NCBI GenBank assembly: GCA_030446525.1
Contig: JAUJNC010000039.1
Location: 1 to 49,031, forward strand
Direction: 5' to 3'
Source of the DNA: Armatimonadaceae bacterium
GTDB taxonomy: Bacteria; Armatimonadota; Armatimonadia; Armatimonadales; Armatimonadaceae
DNA: 49,031 bases
In this document: positions 17,473-27,532 of the stretch, piece after piece
How the letters are laid out: every line of letters begins with the position of its first letter
How positions within the stretch are numbered: position 1 is the first letter of the stretch
Translations under genes and position numbers: made by a program
Notes under the pieces: model-generated
Told to the model about the DNA's origin: nothing
Databases searched by the model: none
What the model saw: the letters and a program-made list of their open reading frames with translations, nothing else

Positions 17473-19608
17473 TTGTCAGCAACCAGAGCATGGATCACGC
17501 CAAAGAACTGGGTCGAGCGCCCGATGCGCTGGGCGCACTTCTCGATGACGCACGACGACCCGGGCCGATACGACCCGCAGGAGTGGCTCGACTTCTTCGA
17601 GCGCGCCCACGTCGATGCCGCCAGCCTCAACGCCGGCGGGCTGACGGCGTTCTACCCGACGAAGATCCCGCACCACCGCATCAACGACAAGATGGGCAGC
17701 GGCGACCCGTTGGGCGAGATGGTCGAAGGCTGCCGCAGGCTGGGCCTCTTCGTGACCGCCCGCGTCGATCATCACGTCACGCACGAAGAGGTGGCCCGCG
17801 CTCATCCCGAATGGATCGCGCGCGACGCGCACGGCGAGATGATCCGCCACTGGGAAAAGCCCGACCTGTTCATGACGTGCGCCTACGGGCCGTACAACTT
17901 CGGCTTCATGACCGAGGTGCAGTGCGAGATCATGCGCGAATACAACGTCGACGGCTCCAATCACAACCGCTGGGGCGGCTCGGCGATGTGCTACTGCGAC
18001 AGCTGCCGCAGTTCCTTCGCCGATTTTTGCGGCGGCGAGCTGCCCGGCGCGGGCGAGATCGTCGAGCCGAATCTGCCGCAGTATCGCCCGGTCGATGCGC
18101 ACTCCCCGGCCTGGCGGCGTTTCGTGCAGTGGCGCGCGCAGAAAATCTTCGAGCTGTGGGACACCTGGGACGCCGCCGTGCGCGCGATCAATCCCAACGC
18201 CTGCATCATGCCGGGCATGGGGGCCGAAAGCCAGCACGTCGCGCAGGGCGGGCTGGTCGAGCGCGCTTACAGCCTGTTCAACGACCATCAGGGCCGCAGC
18301 GGCGCGCAGCCCGTTTACCTGACCGGCAAACGCGGCAAGGAAGTGCGCTCCTTTCTGGGCGGCAAGCCGGGCGGGTTGACCTTCAACGTCGGCTACAGCA
18401 GCGTGCCCAACCACTGGAAGGATGCGGTTAAAAGCGAGGCCGAACTGCGCATCTGGGCGCTGGATGCCGTCGCCAACGGCTTGCGGCTGAAATTCAACAA
18501 GTTCTCCGGCCTGCTCGACGACCGCCGCTGGATGCCGATGATCGAGCGGCTTTACACCGACCTGTGGAAGATGGAGCCGTATCTGTGCAACACCCGGTCG
18601 CTGGCGCGCGTCGCCATGCTGTATTCGCAGCAGACGATGCGCTTCTACCGCAGTCCGGGCGGCGGCGACGCTTCGATGGGTTTTTACCATGCCCTGCTCG
18701 AAGCGCGCATCCCGTTCGAGATGGTACATGAAGACCTGCTGTCGGCGGAAGAAATCGACCGCTACAAACTGCTGATCCTGCCCAACATCGCCTGTTTGTC
18801 CGAGGCGCAGTGCGCGCAACTGCAGGCTTACGTCGAGCGCGGCGGCAGCATCGTGGCCACGCACGAGACCTCGCTGTATGACGAGGTGGGCGAGCGGCGC
18901 GAGAACTTCGGGCTGTCCGATCTGTTCGGCGTCCACGCCGGCGGCGCGGTCGAAGGCCCGATGATCAACTCGTATCTGCGCGTGCAGCACGAGACCGGAC
19001 ACCCGATTCTGAGCGGCTTCCGGGACACCGACCGCATCATCAACGGCAGCTACCGCGTGCCGGTCGAGGCCGACATCCCGTTTCCCGATCCGCCGCTGAC
19101 CTTCATCCCCCCATACCCTTACACGCCGATCGAGGACGTGTTCCCGCGCGCCGACCACACCGGCATCGGCGAGCTTTACGCGCGCCAGGCTTCTTCCGGC
19201 GGGCGCGTGGTTTATCTGCCCTCGGACATCGACCGCACCTTCTGGGAGGTCATGGCGCCCGATCACGGCGATCTCCTCAAAAGCATCGTGACGTGGGCCG
19301 CGAACGAAGTGCCGCCGGTTGTGGTGACGGGTCAGGGCGTGATGGACGTGACGGCCTGGCGGCAACAGGACTCGCTCACGGTTCACCTGATCAACCTTTC
19401 GAACCCGATGCTGATGAAGGCGTATTTCCGCGAGTTCTATCCTATTGGTGAGCAGCAGGTGCGCCTGCGCCTGCCCGATGGCGCGCAGGTGAAGCGGGTT
19501 CAGCTTCTGGCCTTGGAGCAAGACCCGGACTGGGAAGAAGCCGGCGGCTGGCTGCACCTCACCGTGCCCGGGGTCGTGGATCACGAAGTCGTGGCGGTGG
19601 ATTTGTGA
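17473..19608 (+). CDS. GHL6-like glycoside hydrolase with beta-galactosidase-trimerisation-type C-terminus, copy 2
   Basis: This intact 711-residue protein is the reference for the broken copy at 4363. The N-terminal TIM-barrel half has NVDGSNHNRWGGSAMCYC, with Cys173, Cys175 and Cys178 in CYCDSC, reminiscent of the metal-binding Cys cluster of GH42-type enzymes, and Asp160 just before. From about residue 380 (LARVAMLYSQQTMRFY) the sequence follows the GATase-like trimerisation domain, with LLILPNIACLSEAQ and the YVERGGSIVATHETS turn, and ends in a small beta domain. No leader is seen, so the enzyme is probably intracellular. It converges on the minus-strand sulfatase with only 10 bases between stops. 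GHL6 and GH42 assignments are by recognition, not search. Confidence 0.85.
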   Translation: MSATRAWITPKNWVERPMRWAHFSMTHDDPGRYDPQEWLDFFERAHVDAASLNAGGLTAFYPTKIPHHRINDKMGSGDPLGEMVEGCRRLGLFVTARVDHHVTHEEVARAHPEWIARDAHGEMIRHWEKPDLFMTCAYGPYNFGFMTEVQCEIMREYNVDGSNHNRWGGSAMCYCDSCRSSFADFCGGELPGAGEIVEPNLPQYRPVDAHSPAWRRFVQWRAQKIFELWDTWDAAVRAINPNACIMPGMGAESQHVAQGGLVERAYSLFNDHQGRSGAQPVYLTGKRGKEVRSFLGGKPGGLTFNVGYSSVPNHWKDAVKSEAELRIWALDAVANGLRLKFNKFSGLLDDRRWMPMIERLYTDLWKMEPYLCNTRSLARVAMLYSQQTMRFYRSPGGGDASMGFYHALLEARIPFEMVHEDLLSAEEIDRYKLLILPNIACLSEAQCAQLQAYVERGGSIVATHETSLYDEVGERRENFGLSDLFGVHAGGAVEGPMINSYLRVQHETGHPILSGFRDTDRIINGSYRVPVEADIPFPDPPLTFIPPYPYTPIEDVFPRADHTGIGELYARQASSGGRVVYLPSDIDRTFWEVMAPDHGDLLKSIVTWAANEVPPVVVTGQGVMDVTAWRQQDSLTVHLINLSNPMLMKAYFREFYPIGEQQVRLRLPDGAQVKRVQLLALEQDPDWEEAGGWLHLTVPGVVDHEVVAVDL

Positions 19609-19618
19609 GCGGACCGCT

Positions 19619-21047
19619 TCACGTTTCCGTCTTGAGGCTGCGCTTCCAGCTTTCCAGATCGGAGCGCAGCTGCGCCTCGACAGCGCGGCAAGCGGGATGG
19701 CCGGACAGGTTCACCAACTCGTTGGGATCGCGCGCGAGGTCGTAGAGTTCGCCGGTGTCGCCGTCCTGCACGAACTTCCAGTCGTGCGTGCGAATCATGC
19801 GGATGCGGCCCGCTAGCGCGACCGGTTGCCTTCCACGGCAGACGCGCGTCGCCGGGGTTGGCGAAGAGGGCGTCCTGCAAGCCTTCGCGGGCCAGGCGCT
19901 CCGGGGTGTAGGGTTCGCCCGGCACGCCGTATTCGCTCCAGGCCGCCGGGCGGATCGGCGGCGACGTTTGAGCGAGGAACGGCAGCAGGCGGGTGCCATC
20001 GACAGCGGCGGGACAGGGCGCGTGGGCCGCATCGAGAAACGTCGGCAGCAGATCGACGTGCGAGGCGAAGCGGTCGTCGCGGCGGTCGGCCTCGATGACG
20101 CCCGGCCAGCGCAGGATCAAGGGCACGCGCACCAGATCGTCATACAGGGCGGGGCTTTTCGTCATCAACCCGTGATTGCCCAGGTAATCGCCGTGATCGC
20201 TGGTGAAGGCGACGAGCGTGTTCTGGGACAAGCCGCGCCGGTCGAGTGCGTCCAAAACCAGGCCGATTTCGGCATCGACCTGCGAGATCATGGCGTAATA
20301 AACGCGCCGCATCGTCTGCACCTGCTGCGGCGTGAAGGGATGGATGGCGTCGTTGTTGTGCCGGTGAAACCACTGGCGGAAGGGCTTGCCGGCCGCCTGC
20401 AAGCCGCCGGGTTCCACGATGGGCGGCGGCAGGGGCGCGTTCTGATACCTCTCGAAGAAGGGCTGCGGCGCGTGGTAAGGCGTGTGCGGGTGATGGTAGG
20501 AAAGCCACAAAAAGAAGGGACGATCATCACCGGACGCGAGGAACTCCAGGGCCGCCAGCGTCTTGCCGCGTTCGGGATCGGCTTCGGCCCCGCCCGGAAC
20601 CGGGACTTCGGCCAGGCGTGGATAGCGCGTTTTGCCGATGCCGGACATCCATTCACGGCGCGCCTGCAGCAGTTCGGGCGCGGCGGCAGCAGAGGGGTTT
20701 TCGTGGCAGAAATCCCAATCGTGGGACGTCAAAAACGTGTGGTTCTTGCCGACCAGCCCGGCGCGATACCCGGCGCGGCGCAAAAGAGACGGCAGGTCGA
20801 AGGCGGGGCGCGGTCCCGGATGGTGGTTGGAATAGCAGCCGTGGTTTGTCGTCCACTGGCCGGTGTGCAGGCTCCAGCGCGCGGCCATGCAGACTGGAGA
20901 CGGCGTGGTCGCGTGGGTGAAGCTGTGCCCTTCGCGCACCAGGCGATCCAGATGCGGCGTGTGGATCAGCGGATTTCCCAACGCCCCGATGGTGTCGAAG
21001 CGTTGCTGGTCGGTGTAAATCAGCAGAATATTGGGCCGGACGGTCAT
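19619..21047 (-). CDS. Sulfatase (S1 family, Cys-type), only minus-strand gene (one frameshift)
   Basis: The protein has about 475 residues. Asp13/Gln14 lie in YTDQQRFD, the formylglycine Cys53 in PVCMAARWSLHTG (C-x-A-x-R, the Ala variant of the motif), Lys101/His103 in VGKNHTF, and Asp-His in FTSDHGD. One indel near 19830 shifts the last 70 residues, which still read as a normal tail (TGELYDLARDPNELVNLSG). ATG at 21047 is preceded by GGGAG. There is no leader peptide. It faces the GHL6-like gene tail-to-tail and the next sulfatase head-to-head, so it must have its own promoter in the short region to its right. Confidence 0.88.
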
Positions 21048-21123
21048 TTCAAAGCTCCCGAATGGAGTATACGTCAGTCTTGACTCTCGCCGGAAAGCGA
21101 CACGTGTTGTCTAAAGGAGTACC
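21048..21123. promoter_or_regulatory. Divergent intergenic region between two sulfatase genes
   Basis: These 76 bases are the only place where two genes start back to back, so they should hold promoters for both directions. On the plus strand TTGACT at 21080-21085 could be a -35 box, without a good -10 partner. AAAGGAG at 21112-21118 is the ribosome binding site for ATG 21124. No clear operator repeat is visible. Confidence 0.4.
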
Positions 21124-23128
21124 ATGAAAAAACGAGAATTGCTCACAAGTCTGGCGAGCGGCGCGGCGCGCGCTGACTCTCGCCTCCCGGCTGGGGGCGC
21201 AGCAAGGGGCGGCGGCCGGCGCGCGTCCCAACATCCTGTGGCTGACGATTGAGGACACCAGCGCGCACGAGTTCGGCTGCTACGGCAACGCGCACGCCAA
21301 GACGCCGGTCACCGACGGCCTGTCCGCGCGCGGCGTGCTGTTCGAGCGGGCGTGGGCGTCGGGGCCGCAGTGTTCGCCGTCGCGCTCCTCGATCATCACC
21401 GGCTCGGACGCCACGACCTACGGCAGCGAATGGCATCGCCGCAACTTCGTCATTCCCGACGACCATTTCTTCCCGCTCGCCCTGCGCGAGGCCGGCTACT
21501 ACTGCACCAACAACCCCAAAACCGACTACAACGCGACCAAAGACCCCAAAACCATCTGGGACGAACACGGCCCCAAAGCCTCCTACAATTCGGCCAAACG
21601 CCAGCCGGGACAGCCGTTTTACGCCGTCTTCAACTGCGAAGCCACTCACATGGGCCGCGTGCGCTCTTTCGATTTGACAGGACGGCGCGACTTTGCCCGA
21701 CAGGGTCTTGACCCGGCCCAAATCGACCTTCCGGCCTACCTGCCTGATCTGCCCGAAGTGCGCTCGGACGCCGCGTTTCACCTCGAAGGCGTGCAGGACA
21801 TCGACGGCTGGGTCGAACTCTTTTTGCGCGACCTCAAAGCCCGTGGGCTGGATGAGGATACCATCATCTTCTTCTCGTCCGATCACGGCGGCGTTTCGCC
21901 GCGCGCCAAAGGCTTCGTTTACGAGACCGGCCTGCGCGTGCCGTTCATCGCCTACGTGCCGCCCAAGTTCCGGCATCTGAGCCGCTTCGCGCCGGGCGCG
22001 CGCAGCGATCGGCTGGTCGGGTTGGTGGACATGGGGCCGACGGTTTTGAGTCTCGCGGGCTTGGAGCCGCCCGCGCGGATGCAGGGTCGCGCCATTATGG
22101 GGCGTCACGAAGCATCTCCGCGCGACTACCTGTTCGGCTTTTCGGCCAACCAGTCGAACCATTTTCAGCCGGCGCGGGCCGTCACCGATGGCCGCTTCGC
22201 CGTCGCGCCTACACGCCGCACAAGCCGCTGAGCCTGCGCAACAACTACCAGTGGGGAATGCCCGCCAATCTCGCGTATGACGATTACGTGTTGAGCGGGC
22301 GCTGCGCGCGGGCCGAATGGCTCCAGCCGTACCGCCCGCACAAGGCCGAGCGGTTGTTCGATCTGCGAGCCGACCCGTGGGAGATTCACGATCTCAGCGC
22401 CGACCCGCGCCACAAAGACACGCTGGCCCGATTGGGCCGCGTTCTGGACGATCATCAGCGCCAGACCGCGGATCTGGGCTTGTTCCCGGCGGGGCAGCGA
22501 GGGCGCAAAGAAGGGCTTTACGCGTGGACGCGCCACGAATTATCCGCTCGCGAGCCTGCACGAAGCCGCCAAAGTGGCGGCTCAGGGCGACGCCAAGAAT
22601 ATCGAAAAGCTTTCCGGCTACCTGCGAAGCGACAGGCCGGAAATCCGCTTCTGGGGCGCGTCCGGCTTCGCCACGCTGGGCGGCGCACCCGCCACCTTTC
22701 AACGCTGGACGCCGCCGGATGCACTGTTAAACGCGGTCAAGGATGCGGATGCCGCCGTCGCCGCCGAAGCCGCGCACGCGCTGTGCTACGAGGGCCGCGC
22801 CGATGTCGGGATGCCCGCTCTGCTGGATGCGTTTGACAAAGGTTCGAGCGCCGCCCACTCGGCTCTCGAAACCCTGGCCTCGACCGACGTTGGAGCCGAA
22901 GCGATGCGGCCTCATCTGCCGCGCTTACGGCAGATGGCCGGGACGGCGCCCGCCGCAGCCGAGAGCGACCAGGGCGATGATGCCGAGGGCGTCAACGTGG
23001 GTTGGCGGGCGCGCACGATTTTAGTCAACCTGCGCGCGATGCCCGTCGGCCGTCTCTACGACGAGTCGCAACAGCAGCAGGGCCGCAAAAACAACGGGGC
23101 GAAAAGGCCGCTGGTGCCCACGCCATGA
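21124..23128 (+). CDS. Sulfatase with C-terminal HEAT-like extension (frameshifted)
   Basis: Read as one protein of about 665 residues. The first 440 resemble heparan N-sulfatase-type S1 enzymes: LTIEDTSAHEFGCYGN near the start, the formylglycine Cys in GPQCSPSRSSIITG, FSSDHGG near 21875, and the YTPHKPLS/NYQWGMP segment. From about 22560 the chain continues into an Ala-rich helical region (FWGASGFATLGG, DADAAVAAEAAHALCYEG, SSAAHSALETLAS) typical of HEAT-like repeats. Indels lie near 21185, 22215 and 22555. The leader region MKKRELLTSLASGAAR suggests export but is cut by the first indel. AAAGGAG five bases before ATG 21124 supports the start; the end overlaps the lactonase start (ATGA). Confidence 0.8.
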
Positions 23129-24000
23129 CTTACCACATCACACCACTCGTCAACGAGCAAAATCACACGGGCGAGAACCCGTTCTACGTTCCCGAAGAAA
23201 ACGCCGTTTACTGGGTGGACATCCCGCCCGGCAAGCTGTTCCGCCTCGACTTGGGCAGCGGGCGGCACCGGCTGATTTACGAAGGCACACCGGTCGGCGG
23301 CTTCACCCGGCAGGCCGACGGCGATCTGCTGCTCTTCCGCGTCCAGGACATCGCGCGCATGAAACCCGACGGATCGGTTCAATCGCTGCTGCCGCTGCAC
23401 GATGCGGGCGCTCAGCGCTTCAACGACGTGATCGCCGATCCCGAAGGCCGCGTCTTCGCCGGCACCATCGGGCGGACCACAGAAAGCGGCGGACTGTGGC
23501 GCGTCGAGCGCGACGGGACGATGGAGCTGCTGTTTCGCGGCACGGGCGTCGCCAACGGCATGGGCTTTTCGCCCGATTTGCGAACGTTTTACTGGACGGA
23601 TTACACCCACAGCCAGATCTTCCGCTTCGACTACGAGCGCGAAAGCGGTAAGCTCTCCAACCGCGAGCTGTTCTACCAGGCGGCGCCCCAAGACGGCCAA
23701 CCGGACGGCATGACCATCGACACGCAAGGCCGCCTCTGGTCGGCGCATCTGGGCGCGGGCGTGCTGCTGTGCCTGTCGCCCGACGGGCGCGAAGTGGGGC
23801 GGGTGAAAATGCCGGTGCGCCGTCTGACTTCGTGCATCTTCGGCGGGCGCGACATGGACACGCTCTTCGTCACCACGGGCCGGCAGTCCGGCTCGTCCAC
23901 GCCCGACGGCCTGCCCGATGGCGAGGCGGACGGCGCGCTCTACGCCGTGCGCGTCCAGGCGACCGGCACGCCCGAATGGGCGTCGCGCATTTTGATATGA
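23125..24000 (+). CDS. SMP-30/gluconolactonase/LRE-family lactonase
   Basis: This intact 291-residue six-bladed beta-propeller has the complete divalent-metal triad of the SMP-30 family: Glu17 in TGENPFY, Asn144 in GVANGMGF and Asp194 in QPDGMTID, plus Asn100-Asp101 in RFNDVIADPEG. The family hydrolyses aldonolactones, such as the lactones made by sugar 1-dehydrogenases. With the SDR enzyme (10054) and the HpcH/HpaI aldolase (7175) it would supply step two of an oxidative sugar route; the specific lactone is unknown. No signal peptide. It is ATGA-coupled to the sulfatase upstream and to the small frame downstream. Confidence 0.92.
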   Translation: MTYHITPLVNEQNHTGENPFYVPEENAVYWVDIPPGKLFRLDLGSGRHRLIYEGTPVGGFTRQADGDLLLFRVQDIARMKPDGSVQSLLPLHDAGAQRFNDVIADPEGRVFAGTIGRTTESGGLWRVERDGTMELLFRGTGVANGMGFSPDLRTFYWTDYTHSQIFRFDYERESGKLSNRELFYQAAPQDGQPDGMTIDTQGRLWSAHLGAGVLLCLSPDGREVGRVKMPVRRLTSCIFGGRDMDTLFVTTGRQSGSSTPDGLPDGEADGALYAVRVQATGTPEWASRILI

Positions 24001-24179
24001 AAACACGGGATTACTCGGCCAAACCGGTGATGCGGGATCCGTTCACCTCGCCTCACCTCGAAGTCGTCGCCCAAGTCGGCCCGCACGCCGACCTCGAAGC
24101 CGACGCCGGAAGCGTCCGGTTCAAGCTGGATCAGCCGGCATCGTTCGCCTTCTACCGCTACCGGGTGGAAGGCGGGTAA
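23997..24179 (+). CDS. Small 60-residue protein or gene remnant, function unknown
   Basis: ATG 23997 overlaps the lactonase stop. The 60-residue product contains a beta-strand-like stretch (SVRFKLDQPASFAFYRYRV) and stops after VEGG. I do not recognise a family. Similar coupled short frames in this window (11814, 32030, 46079) are evidently what is left of larger genes, so this may be another remnant, for example of a sugar-binding or hydrolase gene. It is followed by 49 non-coding bases before the next sulfatase. Confidence 0.4.
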   Translation: MKTRDYSAKPVMRDPFTSPHLEVVAQVGPHADLEADAGSVRFKLDQPASFAFYRYRVEGG

Positions 24180-24228
24180 ACTACTGAAGCTGGATCGAAT
24201 AATGCCAACGACGGAAGATGTCTCCACC

Positions 24229-25659
24229 ATGACACGTCCCAACCTTCTGGTCATCATGACCGACGAACACAACGCGAGCGTGACGGGCTGCTACGGCAAC
24301 GAGATCGTGCGAACGCCGCACCTGGACGGGCTTGCCGGGCGCGGCATCACCTTCGACGCGTGCTACTGCAATTCGCCGCTGTGCGTGCCGTCGCGCCAGT
24401 CGTTCACGGGGGGTAAATACGTCTCGCGCATCGGCACCTGGAACAACCACACCGTTCTGCCGCCCGATGCGCCCTCGCTGCCGCGCGTGATGAATGAGGC
24501 CGGTTACGAGTCGGTGTTGTGCGGCAAGCAGCACTACGAGCAGGGCAACTACTACGGCTTCAACGCGCTCGTGGGGCGCTACAAGGACAAGGACGGCAAC
24601 GACCGCGAGTTCCCTTTCAACACGCACGGCGGCATGAACGGCAAAGGCGGGCGCCGCGCCCCGGACGATCTGAGCGACAAAGGGCTGTCGTCGCGCTTCA
24701 GCGAAAAGGAGCTGCGCGTCGGCGACGACAGCGGCGTGCTGTTCCGGGACGCTCTGGTGACGCGCGAAACCGTCCGCTTTTTGCAGGAAAGGGGGCGCGG
24801 CGACAAGCCGTTTTTCCTCTTCACCGGTTACCTCGCGCCGCATTTTCCGCTGATCGTGCCCGAAGCGTATTGGCTGCCCTACAAAGACAACGTGCCGATG
24901 CCCGAGATCCCACCGGGACACCTGGAAAGCCAGCCGCTCAATTACCGGCACCATCGCGCCGGCTTTGGAACCACGAATGTGCCCGACGAGATCGTCAAGC
25001 GGGCCCGCGAGATCTATTACGGCATGACGCAGTGGGTGGACGAGGAGATCGGCAAGGTGCTGCAGGCGCTCGAAAACAGCGCCGCGGGGGACAACACCGT
25101 CGTCATCTACACGTCGGACCATGGCGAAAACCTGGGCGAGCACGGCCTGTGGTGGAAGAACACGATGTATGAGCAGGCGGCGCGCGTGCCGCTGATCGTT
25201 TCGTGGCCGGCGCGCTGGACAGGCGGGCAGCGCCGCACCCAGGCCTGCTCGCTCGTCGATCTGGTCCAAACGATCGCCGCCCTGGGCGGAGCCGAAACGC
25301 CAGGCGATTGGGACGGCGACTCCCTTCTGCCCTGGCTGGACGATCCAAAAGCCGGCTGGAAGGATCAGGCTGTTGTCGAATATTACTCGCACCCGATCGC
25401 GTCCGGCTTTTCGATGATCCGGCAGGGGCCTTGGAAATACGTTTATCACACCGCGCCGGGCGAAGGCTTCGGGCCGGAGCGCGAGCTGTACGATCTGCAA
25501 AGCGACCCCGGCGAGTTCCGAAACCTGGCCGCGCTTCCCGAACACGCCACTCGCATCGCGCAAATGCACGCGGCGCTGGTTCGCGAGCTGGGCGAGGAGC
25601 CGGACGCCACCGAAGCGCGCTGCCGCGCGGATTTCGCGCGCGCCCGCCTGAGCGATTAA
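24229..25659 (+). CDS. Sulfatase (S1 family, Cys-type), cytoplasmic
   Basis: This intact protein has 476 residues from ATG 24229. An upstream in-frame ATG at 24202 would add nine unconserved residues and is less likely. Asp12 is in MTDEHNAS, the formylglycine Cys52 in PLCVPSRQSFTGG, Lys100/His102 in CGKQHYE, and the Asp-His pair in YTSDHGENLGEHG. The sequence resembles choline-sulfatase-like S1 enzymes, ending in a normal ELYDLQSDPGEF tail. There is no leader peptide. It precedes the beta-helix gene by 19 bases in the same direction. Confidence 0.92.
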   Translation: MTRPNLLVIMTDEHNASVTGCYGNEIVRTPHLDGLAGRGITFDACYCNSPLCVPSRQSFTGGKYVSRIGTWNNHTVLPPDAPSLPRVMNEAGYESVLCGKQHYEQGNYYGFNALVGRYKDKDGNDREFPFNTHGGMNGKGGRRAPDDLSDKGLSSRFSEKELRVGDDSGVLFRDALVTRETVRFLQERGRGDKPFFLFTGYLAPHFPLIVPEAYWLPYKDNVPMPEIPPGHLESQPLNYRHHRAGFGTTNVPDEIVKRAREIYYGMTQWVDEEIGKVLQALENSAAGDNTVVIYTSDHGENLGEHGLWWKNTMYEQAARVPLIVSWPARWTGGQRRTQACSLVDLVQTIAALGGAETPGDWDGDSLLPWLDDPKAGWKDQAVVEYYSHPIASGFSMIRQGPWKYVYHTAPGEGFGPERELYDLQSDPGEFRNLAALPEHATRIAQMHAALVRELGEEPDATEARCRADFARARLSD

Positions 25660-25678
25660 CGACCCCAAAGGAAAAACC

Positions 25679-27516
25679 ATGCGTTACACACAAAAAACGT
25701 CGGGCACGAAGTTCGGGCTGTCGATAGCCGTCGGCCTGGCGTTCGCCGCCTTCGCCGCCGCCGCGCCACCGGTCGCCGATCCCGACGCGCCCAACGCCCC
25801 CATCCCCGACCGCGAAACCTTCGGGGTCAAGCCTGAGGAGACCCGGCAAGCGCCCGATTTGGCCGCCATCGGCGTGCCGCGCACCAATTACCCGATTCCT
25901 CCCGGCGCCCTGTTCGCGTCGCCGCAGGGCAACGCCAAGGCGCCCGGCCTCGACCGGAGCGCGCCGACGACGCTTTCTCACGCCGTCGCCACCGCGCCCG
26001 TGGGCGGCACGATCGTGCTGCGGGGCGGCGATTATCGCGGCGTGGCTAACCTCAAAATCGAGCGCAAGATGACGCTCCAGCCCGCGCCGGGCGAAACCGC
26101 TTGGATCAAGGGCAGCGTCGTCGTGGCCGGTTTTCAAAGGACGGCGCCCGCTGGTCGGTCCCGTGGGACAAGAAGTTGACGCACGCCAACCAGCAGGACT
26201 TGGACAAGAACAAACCCATCGCCGGCGAAACCGACATGGTGTTCGTCGCGGGCCGTTCGCTCAAGCAGGTCGTGTCGCTAAACGCGGTGACGCCGGGCAC
26301 GTTCTTCGTGGACACGGGCGCCAAAAAGCTAGTCTTGGGCGCTGACCCAACCGGCAAAACCGTCGAGGCAACGACCGACGTAACCGGCCTTGAGGTCAAA
26401 GGCCGGGCCTCCTGGGGTACGGTGCTTCGCGGCCTGGGCTTCGCGCACTTCGCCGAGCGCGGCCTGGAAGCCTTCACGCACAAACTGCTGCTGGAAAACA
26501 ACACCTTCGCCTGGAACGCGGTGCGCGGCCTGAGCCTGCACAACGCCGACAACGTGGTGCGGGGCAACACCTTCGCGTGCAACGGACTGGGCGGGATGGC
26601 GGCGGTTTACACCGACCGCCTGTTGTTCGAGAACAACCGCGTTCTCTTCAACAACATCGAGGGTTTTCGCCCGACGTGGGCGGCGGCGGGGACGAAGCTG
26701 GTCATCGCCAAAGACATGACGCTGCGCAACAACCTTTACGAAAACAACCAGGCCGCCGCCATGTGGCTCGACATCTCGTGCGTGCGCACCAACGTCGTGA
26801 ACAACACGCTGCGCCACAACAAGGGATTGGGCATCTTCTACGAGTTGTGCCACGGCGGCATCGTCGCCTTCAACGTGGTGCAGGACAACGGCGTCGGCCT
26901 GATGCTGTCGGATACCTCGGGGGTTCGCGCCTGGAACAACACGTTTCTGGACAACGCGAAAGCCATCGTCGTCAAGGACACGCCGCGCTTCAACGACATC
27001 AGCAAGGGCGAAGGCTTCTACTCGAACAAGATCAAGGCCGAAGATATCGCGGCGGGTGCGACCTGGATCGCAACGAACAACGAGTTCCACAACAACCTGT
27101 TCGCGGGCGGGCGCAATGACAAAACCGTGCTGTTCGATGCCGGGCCGGCGGCCAAGGGCAAGAGCTCGGGCGACATGATCGCCGCCCTCGACCACAACGT
27201 TTACGCGCGCACCGCCGGGCTTGCCGCGCCTGCTGCTGCGCTGGCACCAGGGCGGCAAGCCCGCCGATTTCGATTCCCTGGAAGCCTTCCGCGCGACCAA
27301 TGCCGCCTACGAAGCCAACGCCATCCTGCTGAACGCTTCGCCCTTCGCCGCCCCGACGATTACCGTCTGGCGCCCGGCAGCCCGCTGCTGAAGGCCGGGA
27401 CAGCCTTGCCCGCTGACGTCAAAACCTTGGCCGTGGAGGCCGGCATCAAGCTCCCGGCCAACGGCGCCCACATCGGAGCGCGCACGGTCTTCCACGCCAC
27501 GAACGCCAAAGAATGA
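25679..27516 (+). CDS. Secreted right-handed beta-helix protein (pectate-lyase-like fold), frameshifted
   Basis: The protein is about 610 residues. A Sec-type leader ([14 protein letters not shown]) is followed by the cap that starts many beta-helix proteins ([20 protein letters not shown]). Repeating coils rich in paired Asn then follow: [42 protein letters not shown] and VVNNTLRHN. This is the Asn-ladder pattern of parallel beta-helices found in polysaccharide lyases, GH28-type hydrolases and carbohydrate-binding NosD-like proteins. I see no motif that decides between lyase, hydrolase and binding. One indel lies near 26135 and a compensating pair near 27215 and 27345. AAAGGA precedes ATG 25679. 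In this locus it may cleave or bind the polysaccharide backbone outside the cell. Confidence 0.75.
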
Positions 27517-27532
27517 AACGAAAGATTCAACT

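Noticed and set aside
17476..19584. A 702-codon open frame on the minus strand opposite the GHL6-like gene, and similar long antisense frames such as 12525-13997, 15808-17472, 24181-25680 and 29949-32186.
   Set aside because: They mirror real plus-strand genes whose GC-rich codons leave few stops in the opposite frame. Their products are low-complexity Arg/Gly/Ala-rich or domain-less, while the plus strand carries complete catalytic motifs.
19755..21083. A 442-codon plus-strand frame covering most of the minus-strand sulfatase.
   Set aside because: The minus strand reads as a sulfatase with a full active site; the plus-strand product has no recognisable domain.
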